Under the pieces are notes generated by a model that saw only the letters and a list, made by a program, of their open reading frames with translations, was not told where the DNA came from and did not search any database. Shown in pieces: positions 36,578 to 45,085 of a stretch of DNA of 64,000 nucleotides. The DNA comes from Sporobacter termitidis DSM 10068 (GTDB taxonomy: Bacteria > Bacillota > Clostridia > Oscillospirales > Oscillospiraceae), in assembly GCF_900130065.1 (NCBI RefSeq), contig NZ_FQXV01000011.1, positions 62,001 through 126,000 of the forward strand, read 5' to 3'. Both the position numbers and the translations under genes were made by a program. How positions within the stretch are numbered: position 1 is the first letter of the stretch; every line of letters begins with the position of its first letter.

Positions 36578-37375
36578 ATGAACATTTTCTTGCTTATCGG
36601 TTTATTAATCGGCTTTGGCGGTGTTATCTACGGCTATGTGGGAGACGAGGGCGTTCTTTCCGCTCTGATCAGGCCGACGGCTGCCAGCATCGTTTTCGGC
36701 GGCACCTTTGGATTTTTGCTGATGTCGTTCCCGCTCTCTTATCTGAAACAGATCCCCAAGGCGCTCAAGATGATTTTCTTCCGGAAGAAGAAAAATTACG
36801 GCCAGGTCATCGACCTGCTGTACAATCTGGCCAACGTCGCGCGGCGCGACGGCATCCTGGCGATGGAAGCCGAGGCGGAAAAGGTATCCGACCCGTTCAT
36901 TAAAAAAGGCCTGCTTTACGTCGCCGACGGCGTGGAACCCGAATTTCTGAAAGAAGTCCTCGAAAACGAAATCGAGGCGAAATCGAATGAATATGAGCAC
37001 GCTGCCAAATGTCTGGAAGGCGCGGGCGGCGTGGCACCGGCCATGGGCGTGCTGGGCACCGTCATGGGCATGGTCGGCATCCTGCGCGACATGGGCGGCG
37101 ACACGGCCGAGCTCGGCCACAAGATCTCCACCGCGTTCATCGCCACGATGTACGGCGTCGGCTCGGCAAACCTTCTCTGGCTCCCGTTGGGCGGCCACGT
37201 CAAGAACTGTGCCCGGGAGGACGCCGAATACATGGAGCTCATCGTCACGGGTCTGCTCAGCATTCTTGAGGGCGAGTACCCCGCCAGGATGCGCGACAAC
37301 CTGATTGCCGTCATCGGCGGGCTCGACGACAAAGGGCGGAGGCCCTCCTCGAGATCAGAGGAAAAAAGCGCGTAA
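36578..37375 (+). CDS. motA: Flagellar stator protein MotA
   Basis: 265 residues from ATG 36578 (MNIFLLIGLLIGFGG), after GGGAGAG. The upstream frame has no RBS. Four membrane segments (about 2-20, 28-50, 140-165 and 175-200) and the conserved cytoplasmic loop with basic/acidic residues are visible. The proline motifs (GVAPAMGVLGTVMGMVGIL) in the third helix match the family. With MotB it forms the proton- or sodium-driven stator. Confidence 0.95.
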   Translation: MNIFLLIGLLIGFGGVIYGYVGDEGVLSALIRPTAASIVFGGTFGFLLMSFPLSYLKQIPKALKMIFFRKKKNYGQVIDLLYNLANVARRDGILAMEAEAEKVSDPFIKKGLLYVADGVEPEFLKEVLENEIEAKSNEYEHAAKCLEGAGGVAPAMGVLGTVMGMVGILRDMGGDTAELGHKISTAFIATMYGVGSANLLWLPLGGHVKNCAREDAEYMELIVTGLLSILEGEYPARMRDNLIAVIGGLDDKGRRPSSRSEEKSA

Positions 37376-37400
37376 CGCCGTATCGTGATTGGAGTATCGT

Positions 37401-38285
37401 ATGGCCAGGAAACCAAAAGAACCTGAAAAGGACAATACAGAGCGGTGGCTGCTGACTTACTCGGACCTGATGAACCTGCTGCTCATTCTGTTCATTATCT
37501 TCTATTCCATAAGCCAGGTCGACAAGGCAAAGGCCGAAAAGGTCGCCGCGGATATCCGGAGCGGCTTCGGATACGTTGAAAACGGGGGCACCGGCGCGCA
37601 GGACGGCGAAGGGTCCGGCCTGTACGGGGCCGATTTCACGCCGGACGGGACGGATACGTCGCCCGCCGGCAATTTGTCCGACATCAACACGGGCGACGGC
37701 ACCAGCACCTACTGGACGCAGCAGCAGTGGAACGCTTTCAAAAATCTCTACAACGAGGTCATCCAGCTGCTCAGGCAAAACAACCTCGAGGACATGGTCG
37801 ACGTGACGCTGGACGACACGGGCGTCGTCATTTCATTTAAGGACAACGTGCTCTTCAAAAGCGGCAGCGCGGACCTGGGGCCAAATTCCGTCTCACTGAT
37901 CGACAGCATCGGCAGTCTTTTGAAAGACCTGGACTTCTCTTACATTCTGGTGGAGGGCCACACGGACACCGATCCGATACATACCTCGCGATACGCCGAC
38001 AACATGGATTTGAGCACACAGCGGGCCGGCAATGTCTGGCGCGAGCTTGTCAAAATCGGGCTGCCGCCCACCAAGATGGCGTCGATCGGCTATGGCGAGT
38101 ACAGGCCGGTCGCTGCCAACGACACGGTGGAAAACAAGGCGAAAAACAGGCGCGTCGTCATTACGATCATGCACAACCAGATCACGGGCCCCGACCAGAT
38201 CGTCACAGGCTCCGCGGGCGCGGCCCCGCAGATCACCATCAATCCGTCGCCGGATATCGCCGCGGGCGCAGCCGCGGGGGGATAG
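37401..38285 (+). CDS. motB: Flagellar stator protein MotB
   Basis: 294 residues from ATG 37401 (MARKPKEPEKDNTERWLLTY), after TTGGAG, 25 bp behind motA. The ion-carrying Asp is in TYSDLMNLLLILFII (single helix about 23-40). The OmpA-like wall-binding domain ends the protein (VEGHTDTDPIHTSRYADNMDLSTQRAGNVW; NRRVVI). It anchors the stator to the wall. Confidence 0.96.
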   Translation: MARKPKEPEKDNTERWLLTYSDLMNLLLILFIIFYSISQVDKAKAEKVAADIRSGFGYVENGGTGAQDGEGSGLYGADFTPDGTDTSPAGNLSDINTGDGTSTYWTQQQWNAFKNLYNEVIQLLRQNNLEDMVDVTLDDTGVVISFKDNVLFKSGSADLGPNSVSLIDSIGSLLKDLDFSYILVEGHTDTDPIHTSRYADNMDLSTQRAGNVWRELVKIGLPPTKMASIGYGEYRPVAANDTVENKAKNRRVVITIMHNQITGPDQIVTGSAGAAPQITINPSPDIAAGAAAGG

Positions 38286-38335
38286 TCGGCCTAGGGGCCC
38301 GGACTGCCGCGAAGGCTTCCTGCCGGTTTTTCATA

Positions 38336-38364
38336 TTGCAAAGACATCCCGGGTATGTTAATAT
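38336..38364 (+). promoter_or_regulatory. Promoter of the fluoride-responsive operon
   Basis: TTGCAA (38336-38341) and TAATAT (38359-38364), 17-bp spacer, 10 bp upstream of the aptamer. Confidence 0.65.
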
Positions 38365-38373
38365 AAAAAAACG

Positions 38374-38421
38374 ACAAGCGATGGAGTTCGCTTTAAATGC
38401 TTCTGGCTGATGACTCCTACA
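38374..38421 (+). ncRNA. Fluoride riboswitch (crcB motif) aptamer
   Basis: It shows the core elements AGCGATGGAGTTCGCTT and GGCTGATGACTCCTAC with the expected spacing, as in the crcB RNA family. It sits directly upstream of two Fluc genes. Its 3' strand (ACTCCTAC) also forms the 5' arm of the terminator at 38413-38456, so fluoride binding would block termination. Confidence 0.95.
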
Positions 38422-38456
38422 AACGGTAATTTATTGCGTTTGTAGGAGTATTTTTT
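38413..38456 (+). terminator. Riboswitch-controlled terminator
   Basis: 13-bp stem ACTCCTACAAACG/CGTTTGTAGGAGT, then A and T6. It shares 38413-38420 with the aptamer, giving a clear either-or expression platform. Confidence 0.9.
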
Positions 38457-38479
38457 ATGCACGGAACAGGAACTTTAAT

Positions 38480-38929
38480 ATGAAAAAATATGTTTACATC
38501 GGCGCTTTCGGATTTCTTGGGGCAATCGCGCGGTTTGCCGTCAAGCAAATCGACTTCTCGGCCATTTTTCAGTATTTTCCTATCAACACATTCCTAATTA
38601 ACATGCTCGGCAGCTTTTTGTTTTCGTTTATTGTCACCTTTGCCGCCGAGACCGGCAAGGTCGACCACAATCTGAGGCTTGGCCTCACCGCCGGTTTTCT
38701 GGGCACCTTTACGACCTTTGCCACGCTCTGCAGGGACGCCGTGACGCTTGTCCAGAGCGGCCGGACGGCGGAGATGCTCGTCTATATCGCCGCGTCCCTG
38801 GGCGGCGGCCTGCTGGCTGTATGGGGCGGCGCTGTGCTCGTCAGGTCCCGTGTGCTCAAGCTGCTGAAGGCACCGGACCTTTCGGACGGCAAGGCCCGCG
38901 ATGAGACGACGGGAGATTCTGAACATTGA
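38480..38929 (+). CDS. crcB: Fluoride channel subunit Fluc (CrcB), first copy
   Basis: 149 residues with four membrane helices, G-AIARFAVKQ near residue 14 and the pore motif GFLGTFTTFATL. The last part reads FATL where most copies have FSTF, so it may be one unequal half of a heterodimer. The C-terminus is extended and charged (residues 128-149). It exports fluoride. It overlaps the next gene by 4 bp. Confidence 0.96.
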   Translation: MKKYVYIGAFGFLGAIARFAVKQIDFSAIFQYFPINTFLINMLGSFLFSFIVTFAAETGKVDHNLRLGLTAGFLGTFTTFATLCRDAVTLVQSGRTAEMLVYIAASLGGGLLAVWGGAVLVRSRVLKLLKAPDLSDGKARDETTGDSEH

Positions 38930-39288
38930 CCAGATATTTGTTAGTCGGTGCCGCCGGTATCTGCGGCAGTCTGGTGCGTTACATTCTCGGGAAAGTGCTC
39001 GCCGATAAAACGCACCGTTCGTTTCCGTTTGGCACAATGCTCATCAATATTACCGGCGCCCTGCTGCTGGGTTTTGTGAACAGCGTGGGCTTGAGCGGCA
39101 ATCTGCTGTGCCTGCTGGCGGACGGGTTTCTGGGCGCGTACACCACCTTCTCGACGTTTATGTACGAGGGCTTCTCCCTTTTTCACGATAAAAAGCGTCT
39201 CAACGCGGCGGTATATATCCTCGGCTCCGTGGCCCTCGGCGTCCTTTTCTATACGGCCGGCATGGCCGCGGCGCGGACCCTGCCGTAA
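38926..39288 (+). CDS. crcB: Fluoride channel subunit Fluc (CrcB), second copy
   Basis: 120 residues from TTG 38926, overlapping the previous stop (TTGA). It has the full motif GFLGAYTTFSTFMYEG and four helices. Paired unequal Fluc genes in one operon form an antiparallel heterodimer in several Gram-positives. Regulated by the fluoride riboswitch upstream. Confidence 0.96.
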   Translation: MTRYLLVGAAGICGSLVRYILGKVLADKTHRSFPFGTMLINITGALLLGFVNSVGLSGNLLCLLADGFLGAYTTFSTFMYEGFSLFHDKKRLNAAVYILGSVALGVLFYTAGMAAARTLP

Positions 39289-39299
39289 ATGCAAAGTAC

Positions 39300-39328
39300 A
39301 AGCGAACTCCCGGAACAGGAGCCCGCTT
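39300..39328 (+). repeat. Flanking direct repeat 1 (left of element A)
   Basis: About 25 of 29 positions match 39522-39550. It can form a poor hairpin by itself (AAGCG...CGCTT), unlike the right copy, whose stem is perfect. Confidence 0.7.
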
Positions 39329-39333
39329 CAGAC

Positions 39334-39522
39334 TGTCGATAAAGCCCTCCGGGCTTTATCCGACAAAAGGCAACGTGCAGGCCACTCAGCCGTGGCCTAC
39401 ACGATAAGTGCCATTTCCGACGTACACGCCGCCGGAAATGACGGATTCCATCTTGTTCCCGCCGTGCGCGGCGGGAATTCTGCGAAGCTTTTTTGCTGCA
39501 TATGAGTTTTTCGACAAGCTGA
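39334..39522 (+). repeat. Structured element A (copy 1 of 2)
   Basis: Four stems in order: hp1 39334-39365 (ATAAAGCCC/GGGCTTTAT core), hp2 39375-39402, hp3 about 39411-39439 (CATTTCCG/CGGAAATG) and hp4 39456-39477 (TTCCCGCCG-TGCG-CGGCGGGAA), then TCTGCGA and a T-rich tail. It matches element B (54969-55159) in order and in the loop/linker strings ACGTACACGCCG and TGCG. Stem bases differ between copies but stay paired at several sites. No ORF runs through it. Confidence 0.78.
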
Positions 39523-39550
39523 AGCGGGCTCCCTGAACAGGAGCCCGCTT
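39522..39550 (-). terminator. Bidirectional terminator, right flanking repeat of element A
   Basis: 11-bp perfect stem AAGCGGGCTCC/GGAGCCCGCTT with loop CTGAACA, between convergent genes. It is also repeat partner of 39300-39328. Confidence 0.8.
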
Positions 39551-39575
39551 GCCAGGCAATTTAATGGTTATTCTG

Positions 39576-40427
39576 TCATTTCCCGCCGGACGGCGCGCCG
39601 GACTTTTTATCGGCGCGGAGATAGACGAACCAGTAGATGAGCGCCACCAGGACCGCCCCGCCGGCGATATTGCCCAGCGTCACCGGGAGCTGGTTTTTGA
39701 CAAAGAAAGCGCCCCAGGTGAGCGTATCGAGCCGGTCGCCCGGGAACGCTTTTGCCACGGCGTCGGTAAAGGCCCCGGTGCCGCTGGCGAAAAGCCCCGC
39801 CGAAATGTAGTACATATTGGCCACGCTGTGCTCCCATCCGTTGAGAACAAAGAACATAATCGGGAAGAAAAGCGCGATGATCTTGCCGCCGGCGTCCTTG
39901 GCCGCCAGCGACATCCACACGGCGATGCAGACCAGGAAGTTGCAGAGGATACCGCGGTAAAACGCGTCGAGGAAGGTCATGTTGACCTTTGCCACGGCCG
40001 TATGAATCGCCATCACGCCGGCCATGCCGTCGGGTACGATCTTTGCAAAGGTATGCCCGAAGACGACGAGCGCCGCGATCAAAACACTGCCGGCCAGGTT
40101 GCCGATATAGACGACCAGCCAGTTTTTAAGCATGCCGCCCCAGGTGGCCTGCTTCTCGAGGACGGAAATCAGGATCATCGTGTTGCCGGTAAAAAGCTCG
40201 CTGCCGGCGATGAGCACCATGGCCAGCCCTCCGGGGAAGACGACGGCGGCGGCGATCCTGGCGGCGGAGCCTGTGAGCGTGGCCGACGAAATCGTCGAGG
40301 TGGTGCCCGCCAGAGCAATGAACATGCCCGCCAGAACGCCGAGCCAGAACATCCTGCCGATGGAATACGTCGTTTTCGCCGCGCCGAGCGCAATGTAGTT
40401 CTGTGCGACTTCCTTGGGTGAATTCAT
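39576..40427 (-). CDS. Formate/nitrite (FNT) channel
   Basis: 283 residues from ATG 40427 (MNSPKEVAQNYIALGAAK), 5 nt after GGGAGGGACGGCA. Six membrane segments. The FNT pore signatures GSELFTGNTMIL and GILCNFLVCIAVWM are clear, together with the N-terminal AAKTTYSI segment. It passes small monovalent anions such as formate, nitrite or hydrosulfide. The sequence does not decide which. A promoter lies at 40502-40531. Confidence 0.93.
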   Translation of the reverse strand: MNSPKEVAQNYIALGAAKTTYSIGRMFWLGVLAGMFIALAGTTSTISSATLTGSAARIAAAVVFPGGLAMVLIAGSELFTGNTMILISVLEKQATWGGMLKNWLVVYIGNLAGSVLIAALVVFGHTFAKIVPDGMAGVMAIHTAVAKVNMTFLDAFYRGILCNFLVCIAVWMSLAAKDAGGKIIALFFPIMFFVLNGWEHSVANMYYISAGLFASGTGAFTDAVAKAFPGDRLDTLTWGAFFVKNQLPVTLGNIAGGAVLVALIYWFVYLRADKKSGAPSGGK

Positions 40428-40792
40428 TGCCGTCCCTCCCAAATGCCCGGACAAAAGCCCGGCAGTCTGCCGACCCGAACCGCCGTAAAACGCTTTTATT
40501 TATCATACCGCTCCGACGGATTGACGCGCAAGCGCCCGCTGAATTTATATAAAATTTTTCTGATTTTTGGATAATCGTTTAACGCAAGCGCCTTGTTTTA
40601 TTTTTAACAAATTTCTCCGCGCTAAAGTATAAAAAGTTCGTTGAATATTCAAATATTTGCTCGTTGCAATATCCGCTGGTTTTCTATAGAATTAATAGAT
40701 AGCGGCGGAAAATCGCCTGGGACGACAAAACGCGCGTTTTGGGCGGGCGCGGTTTTCATTATGGGCGCCGGCGATGCGGTTTTATGCATTTT
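40428..40792. other. Intergenic region upstream of the FNT gene
   Basis: It has the FNT promoter, a CAAAACGCGCGTTTTG palindrome (40724-40739) and a repeated TATGCAT motif near 40785. I saw no convincing gene. Confidence 0.5.
40502..40531 (-). promoter_or_regulatory. Promoter of the FNT gene
   Basis: Minus strand TTGCGC (40531-40526), 18 bp, TATGAT (40507-40502). Confidence 0.55.
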
Positions 40793-41569
40793 TTATGCAT
40801 CGTTGAACAGCCCGAAAAGCTGTGTCCTGTTGCGCACCTTCGTCTTGGAGTATATGTTTGACAGATGCTTCGACAGGGTGGCGTGGGTGATGTAAAGCTG
40901 CTGGCACATGTCCTCGCTGCTTTTGCTGCTGCAGACAAGAGCGACGATTTCCGTCTCCCTCTTTGTCAGCCCGTAGCGGGAAGCCGTTTTGGCGATCCGC
41001 TCGGGATGCGTCATATTCCCGCCGCGCCGCAGCTTCCCTTCGAGCAGGCTGTAGAGCTTGCGCTCCAGGGGGTCCTTCAGGGTGTTCATGATATAGATGT
41101 CGCGGGCGGAGAAATCCTCGTCGTTTTTATTGCGCATGAGGCCGATCACGGCCAGCGGACAATCCTTATAGACGATCGAGATGAAAAGGCCCCAGTAAAC
41201 GTTTCTCTGCTGCCATATCTCGCGGTAGACCCTGGTCTTCTCCATTTTCGCCGGCGATATGATGTCCGACTGCCGGAAGACGATGCTGTAGGGCGCCATG
41301 ATGAACTCGTTCCAGTGGGGGTAGTTGCCCTCGGTGAAAAAAGCATGATCGGAGCGGTCGTCCACCGTCTCGGTGGACACGGGATTGGTCAGAAGGACGC
41401 GCCCGTTCTCCCTGCCGGCCTGAAAGATGATGCCGGTTTGGAACGGAATGAGCGTCCTCATCTGCTGGAGTATCGTATCACAGGTTTCCGTGTAGGTCTC
41501 GCTGTAATTGATCCGCGAAACCATCTGCAGCAGAAACTGCCATTCATAATCAAACAGTGTCGAGCTCAT
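40793..41569 (-). CDS. LuxR-family regulator with N-terminal sensor-like domain
   Basis: 258 residues from ATG 41569 (MSSTLFDYEWQFLLQMVS), 8 nt after AAAGGA. The longer upstream frame has no RBS. Residues about 1-175 look like a GAF-type sensor (TGIIFQAGRENGRVLL; WGLFISIVYKDCPLAVIGLM). Residues 190-258 are a LuxR helix-turn-helix (YGLTKRETEIVALVCSSKSSEDMCQQLYITHATLSKHLSNIYSKT). The gene diverges from the acyl-CoA dehydrogenase-Etf operon, which it probably controls. Confidence 0.88.
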   Translation of the reverse strand: MSSTLFDYEWQFLLQMVSRINYSETYTETCDTILQQMRTLIPFQTGIIFQAGRENGRVLLTNPVSTETVDDRSDHAFFTEGNYPHWNEFIMAPYSIVFRQSDIISPAKMEKTRVYREIWQQRNVYWGLFISIVYKDCPLAVIGLMRNKNDEDFSARDIYIMNTLKDPLERKLYSLLEGKLRRGGNMTHPERIAKTASRYGLTKRETEIVALVCSSKSSEDMCQQLYITHATLSKHLSNIYSKTKVRNRTQLFGLFNDA

Positions 41570-41740
41570 TGAGAACATCCTTTCGCCGTAACCCCTGCTC
41601 CACCGTCTTCCGCCACGCCGCAAGTGCGGCCTGCCGCCGTGAAACATACTTATAATTATGTATCCGATGGCACCAATTTAGCATAAAACATGAACTTATT
41701 CAAGAAAAAGTATTAAACAAAATAATACAATATTTTTAGA

Positions 41741-41763
41741 GAACATTTATAATTGATATGTTC
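41741..41763. promoter_or_regulatory. Inverted repeat, possible LuxR-type operator
   Basis: GAACAT-N11-ATGTTC in the divergent region between the LuxR gene and the acyl-CoA dehydrogenase operon. The core is AT-rich. Confidence 0.35.
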
Positions 41764-41866
41764 AAGTTGCTGCCAAAAGCCCTGTGCCGACTGTATATTT
41801 CGCATTAAAAAAGGGAACGGCTCGGCCTTAAACTACATATTTTTTTAAGCAATAGGAGGAAGAATA

Positions 41867-43009
41867 ATGATTTTTTCTGAAAAGCATGAGCTTGTTCGGA
41901 AACTGGCCCGCGACTTCGCTGAGAAAGAGCTGACGAAAGACATTCTCGATCAGATCGAAGAAACAGGCGAATATCCGAAGGAGCTGCTTGAAAAGCTGGG
42001 CAAGGCAGGCTTTTTCGGTATCAAGACGCCGTTGAAATACGGCGGACAAGGTTCCGATATGCTGTCTTACGTCCTTGTCATGGAAGAGCTGGCCCGCGCC
42101 AGCGCGGTGACCACGATCTGGGTTTCGGCACCGAATTCCCTCGGCGGCGGCCCGCTGATGCTGGCCGGCACGCCCGAGCAGCTTGAAAAGTACCTGACCC
42201 CCGTGGCGACGGGTGAAAAAATCATGGCTTTCGGCCTGACCGAGCCCAACGCCGGTTCCGACGCCGGCGGCACGACGTCTACCGCTGTCCGCGACGGCGA
42301 CTATTGGATTTTAAACGGCCGCAAAACCTTTATCACGACGGCTCCCGTGGCCGACTGGTGCATCATCTACGCCAAGACGGACCGCACCCAGAAGGGCTCC
42401 AGAGGCATCTCGGCCTTTATCATGGACATGAAGCTGCCCGGTGTTTCCGTCGGTAAGTCCGAGCACAAGATGGGCATCATCGGCTGTCCCACTTCCGATA
42501 TCATCATGGAAGACGTCCGCGTACATAAAGACGATATGCTCGGCGAAGAGGGCAAAGGCTTCTCCAACGCGATGAAGACCCTCGACATCGGCCGTATCGG
42601 CGTGGCCTCCATGTCCATCGGCGTGGCCCAGGGCGCGCTGGACGAGTCCATCAGGTACGCCAAGGAGAGAAAACAGTTCGGCCGCCGTCTCGCCGATTTC
42701 CAGGCCATCAGCTTCATGATCGCCGACATGGCCACGAAGCTGCAGGCCGCCAAGGAGCTGGTTTACAGAGCCGCCCAGCTGAAGGATACAAACAGCCCCG
42801 AGGCCGGCACGGCCGCGTCCATGGCCAAGTACTACGCCACCGAGACCTGCAACGAGATCGCGGCCAAGGCCGTTCAGATCCACGGCGGCTACGGCTATAT
42901 CAGGGAGTACAAGGTCGAGCGTATTTACCGCGACTGCCGCGTCTTCACCATCTTCGAAGGTACGTCTCAGGTCCAGCAGATGGTTATCGCCGGCAACCTG
43001 CTGAAGTAA
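41867..43009 (+). CDS. Acyl-CoA dehydrogenase
   Basis: 380 residues, full length. FAD/substrate motifs FGLTEPNAGSDAGG and GRKTFITTAPVADW, and the catalytic base Glu in FTIFEGTSQVQQ near the C-terminus, are present. It catalyses oxidation or reduction of an acyl-CoA double bond with electrons carried by EtfAB. AGGAGGAAGAATA precedes the start. In clostridia, this enzyme with EtfBA forms Bcd- or CarC-type complexes; the acyl chain is not readable. Confidence 0.96.
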   Translation: MIFSEKHELVRKLARDFAEKELTKDILDQIEETGEYPKELLEKLGKAGFFGIKTPLKYGGQGSDMLSYVLVMEELARASAVTTIWVSAPNSLGGGPLMLAGTPEQLEKYLTPVATGEKIMAFGLTEPNAGSDAGGTTSTAVRDGDYWILNGRKTFITTAPVADWCIIYAKTDRTQKGSRGISAFIMDMKLPGVSVGKSEHKMGIIGCPTSDIIMEDVRVHKDDMLGEEGKGFSNAMKTLDIGRIGVASMSIGVAQGALDESIRYAKERKQFGRRLADFQAISFMIADMATKLQAAKELVYRAAQLKDTNSPEAGTAASMAKYYATETCNEIAAKAVQIHGGYGYIREYKVERIYRDCRVFTIFEGTSQVQQMVIAGNLLK

Positions 43010-43031
43010 GGAAAAGGAGATTGTTCGTCTT

Positions 43032-43823
43032 ATGAAAATTATTGTCTGTGCAAAACAGGTTCCGGATACAAACGAGGTCAAGATCGACCCCGTCAAGGGC
43101 ACGCTGATCCGTGACGGCGTTCCCTCCATCTTAAACCCCGACGACGCCAACGCGCTGGAAGCCGCGCTGGAGATCAAGGACAAATATCCCGATACGACGG
43201 TCACTATCGTCTCCATGGGCCCCCCGCAGGCAAACTACATGCTCAGAGAATGCCTTGCCATGGGCGCCGACGACGCATACCTCCTTTCCAGCCGCGCGTT
43301 CGGCGGAGCGGATACCTGCGCCACCTCCACCACGATTGCCGCCGGCATCCGCAAGATCGGCAAATATGACATCATCTTCGCCGGCCGCCAGGCCATCGAC
43401 GGCGACACCGCCCAGGTCGGCCCGCAGACGGCGCAGCGCCTCGGCATCCCCTCCGTGACATATGTTCAGAAGATCCGTGAAATCAAAAAGGGCTCCGTCG
43501 TCGTCGAAAGAGCGCTTGAAGACGGCTATGAAGTCATCGAGGTCAAGACCCCCTGCCTCCTCACCGCCATCAAGGAGCTCAACGAGCCCCGCTACATGAC
43601 GGTCGGCCAGATCGAAGAGGCTTATAAGAAGCCCATCGCCACCTGGAGCGAGGTCGACGTGAACCTTGCCCCCGAGGACTGCGGCCTGAAGGCCAGCCCG
43701 ACGCAGGTGTTCAAGAGCTTCACGCCGCCCCCGAAGGGCAAGGGCGAGATGCTTCAGGGTACCGTACCCGAAATGGCGGCGGCGCTCATCGCCAAGCTGA
43801 CCGAGAAGCACGTGATTAAATAA
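43032..43823 (+). CDS. etfB: Electron transfer flavoprotein subunit beta
   Basis: 263 residues. Starts MKIIVCAKQVPDTNEVKIDP, with the nucleotide-binding GRQAIDGDTAQVGPQTAQRLG segment near residue 118. It lies 22 bp after the dehydrogenase and 19 bp before EtfA. It carries the FAD used for confurcation or bifurcation in clostridial systems. Confidence 0.97.
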   Translation: MKIIVCAKQVPDTNEVKIDPVKGTLIRDGVPSILNPDDANALEAALEIKDKYPDTTVTIVSMGPPQANYMLRECLAMGADDAYLLSSRAFGGADTCATSTTIAAGIRKIGKYDIIFAGRQAIDGDTAQVGPQTAQRLGIPSVTYVQKIREIKKGSVVVERALEDGYEVIEVKTPCLLTAIKELNEPRYMTVGQIEEAYKKPIATWSEVDVNLAPEDCGLKASPTQVFKSFTPPPKGKGEMLQGTVPEMAAALIAKLTEKHVIK

Positions 43824-43842
43824 GGGAAGGGATGTGAGATAA

Positions 43843-45021
43843 ATGGCTGTTAAAGTTATCGAAGAAAAATGCAAGGGCTGCCAGAAATGCGTTAAGGCAT
43901 GTCCCTTTGATGCGATTACCATGCAGGAGAAGATCGCCGACATCGGCCCGGCCTGCACAAACTGCGGCACCTGCGTTGACGTTTGCCCGTTCGGAGCCAT
44001 TGAAAAACTGGAGGAAGGCAAGAAGGGCGTCGACGTCACCCAGTATCACGACGTCTGGGTCTTCGCCGAGCAGCGCGAAGGCAAGCTCATGGGCGTCTCC
44101 GTCGAGCTGATGGGCGAAGGCAAAAAGCTGGCCAACGAAATCGGCTGCAAGCTCTGCGCCATCCTGTGCGGCGAGAACGTCGACAATCTTGTTGACGAGC
44201 TGTTTGAGTACGGCGCCGACAAGGTCTATTACGCGAACGATCCCGAGCTGAAGACCTACAACACCGATCCTTACACCAAGGTCGTCTACAAGGCGATTGT
44301 CAAATACAAGCCCGAGGTCGTTCTTCTCGGCGCCACGCATGTCGGCCGCGATCTGGGCCCCTGCCTGGCCGTGCATTGCGGTACCGGCCTCACCGCCGAC
44401 TGCACAAAGCTCGACATCGATCCCACCGACAAGAAGCTCATGCAGACGCGTCCGGCCTTCGGCGGCAACCTCATGGCCACCATCCTCTGCCCGAACCACA
44501 GGCCGCAGATGTCCACCGTCCGTCCCGGCGTTATGGAGAAACCCAAGCGCGAGGCCGGCAAGAAGGGCGAGCTCATCAAGCTGAACGTGGAGTTCAAAGA
44601 GGGCGATATCCGCGCGAAGGTGCTTGAGGTCGTCAAGGGCCTCACCGAGAAGGTCTCCCTGACGGACGCCAAGGTCATTGTCTCCGGCGGCGCCGGACTC
44701 GGCAATCCCGAAGGCTTCAAGCTCATCAAGCAGCTGGCCGACCGCCTCGGCGGCGTGGTCGGTTCCTCCCGCGCGGCTGTTGACGCCGGCTGGATCGATC
44801 ACTCCCATCAGGTCGGACAGACAGGTACGACCGTTAAGCCGGAGCTCTACATCGCCTGCGGCATCTCCGGTGCTATCCAGCACCTGGCCGGCATGCAGAC
44901 CTCCAAGACGATCGTCGCCATCAACAAGAACGAGAACGCCCCCATCTTCGAAGTCGCCGACTACGGCATCGTGGGCGACCTCTACAAGGTCATCCCCGCC
45001 ATCCTCGACGCCCTGGGCTGA
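43843..45021 (+). CDS. etfA: Electron transfer flavoprotein subunit alpha with N-terminal ferredoxin domain
   Basis: 392 residues. Residues 1-60 are a 2[4Fe-4S] ferredoxin ([12 protein letters not shown] and [12 protein letters not shown]). EtfA proper follows, with the FAD-binding C-terminus ([33 protein letters not shown]). Among known Etfs, this fused ferredoxin occurs in CarE of the caffeyl-CoA reductase complex, which couples acyl-CoA reduction with NADH to ferredoxin reduction. Together with 41867-43823 the order CarC-CarD-CarE is reproduced. Bifurcation is an inference from that match. Confidence 0.96.
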   Translation: MAVKVIEEKCKGCQKCVKACPFDAITMQEKIADIGPACTNCGTCVDVCPFGAIEKLEEGKKGVDVTQYHDVWVFAEQREGKLMGVSVELMGEGKKLANEIGCKLCAILCGENVDNLVDELFEYGADKVYYANDPELKTYNTDPYTKVVYKAIVKYKPEVVLLGATHVGRDLGPCLAVHCGTGLTADCTKLDIDPTDKKLMQTRPAFGGNLMATILCPNHRPQMSTVRPGVMEKPKREAGKKGELIKLNVEFKEGDIRAKVLEVVKGLTEKVSLTDAKVIVSGGAGLGNPEGFKLIKQLADRLGGVVGSSRAAVDAGWIDHSHQVGQTGTTVKPELYIACGISGAIQHLAGMQTSKTIVAINKNENAPIFEVADYGIVGDLYKVIPAILDALG

Positions 45022-45040
45022 TTCGAACACAACATTAAAA

Positions 45041-45074
45041 CAGCCGGTACGGAATCCCGTACCGGCTGCTTTTT
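45041..45074 (+). terminator. Terminator of the acd-etfBA operon
   Basis: 12-bp stem CAGCCGGTACGG/CCGTACCGGCTG, loop AATC, then CTTTTT. Confidence 0.9.
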
Positions 45075-45085
45075 AATATCCTTAT

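Larger units (their letters stand above)
39289..39575. other. Convergent region between crcB and focA
   Basis: Filled by two terminator-like direct repeats (39300-39328 and 39522-39550) around structured element A (39334-39522). No gene was seen. Confidence 0.8.

Noticed and set aside
40641-40895. 84-residue plus-strand ORF between focA and luxR
   Set aside because: It runs into the 3' end of the LuxR gene and has no RBS or domain.
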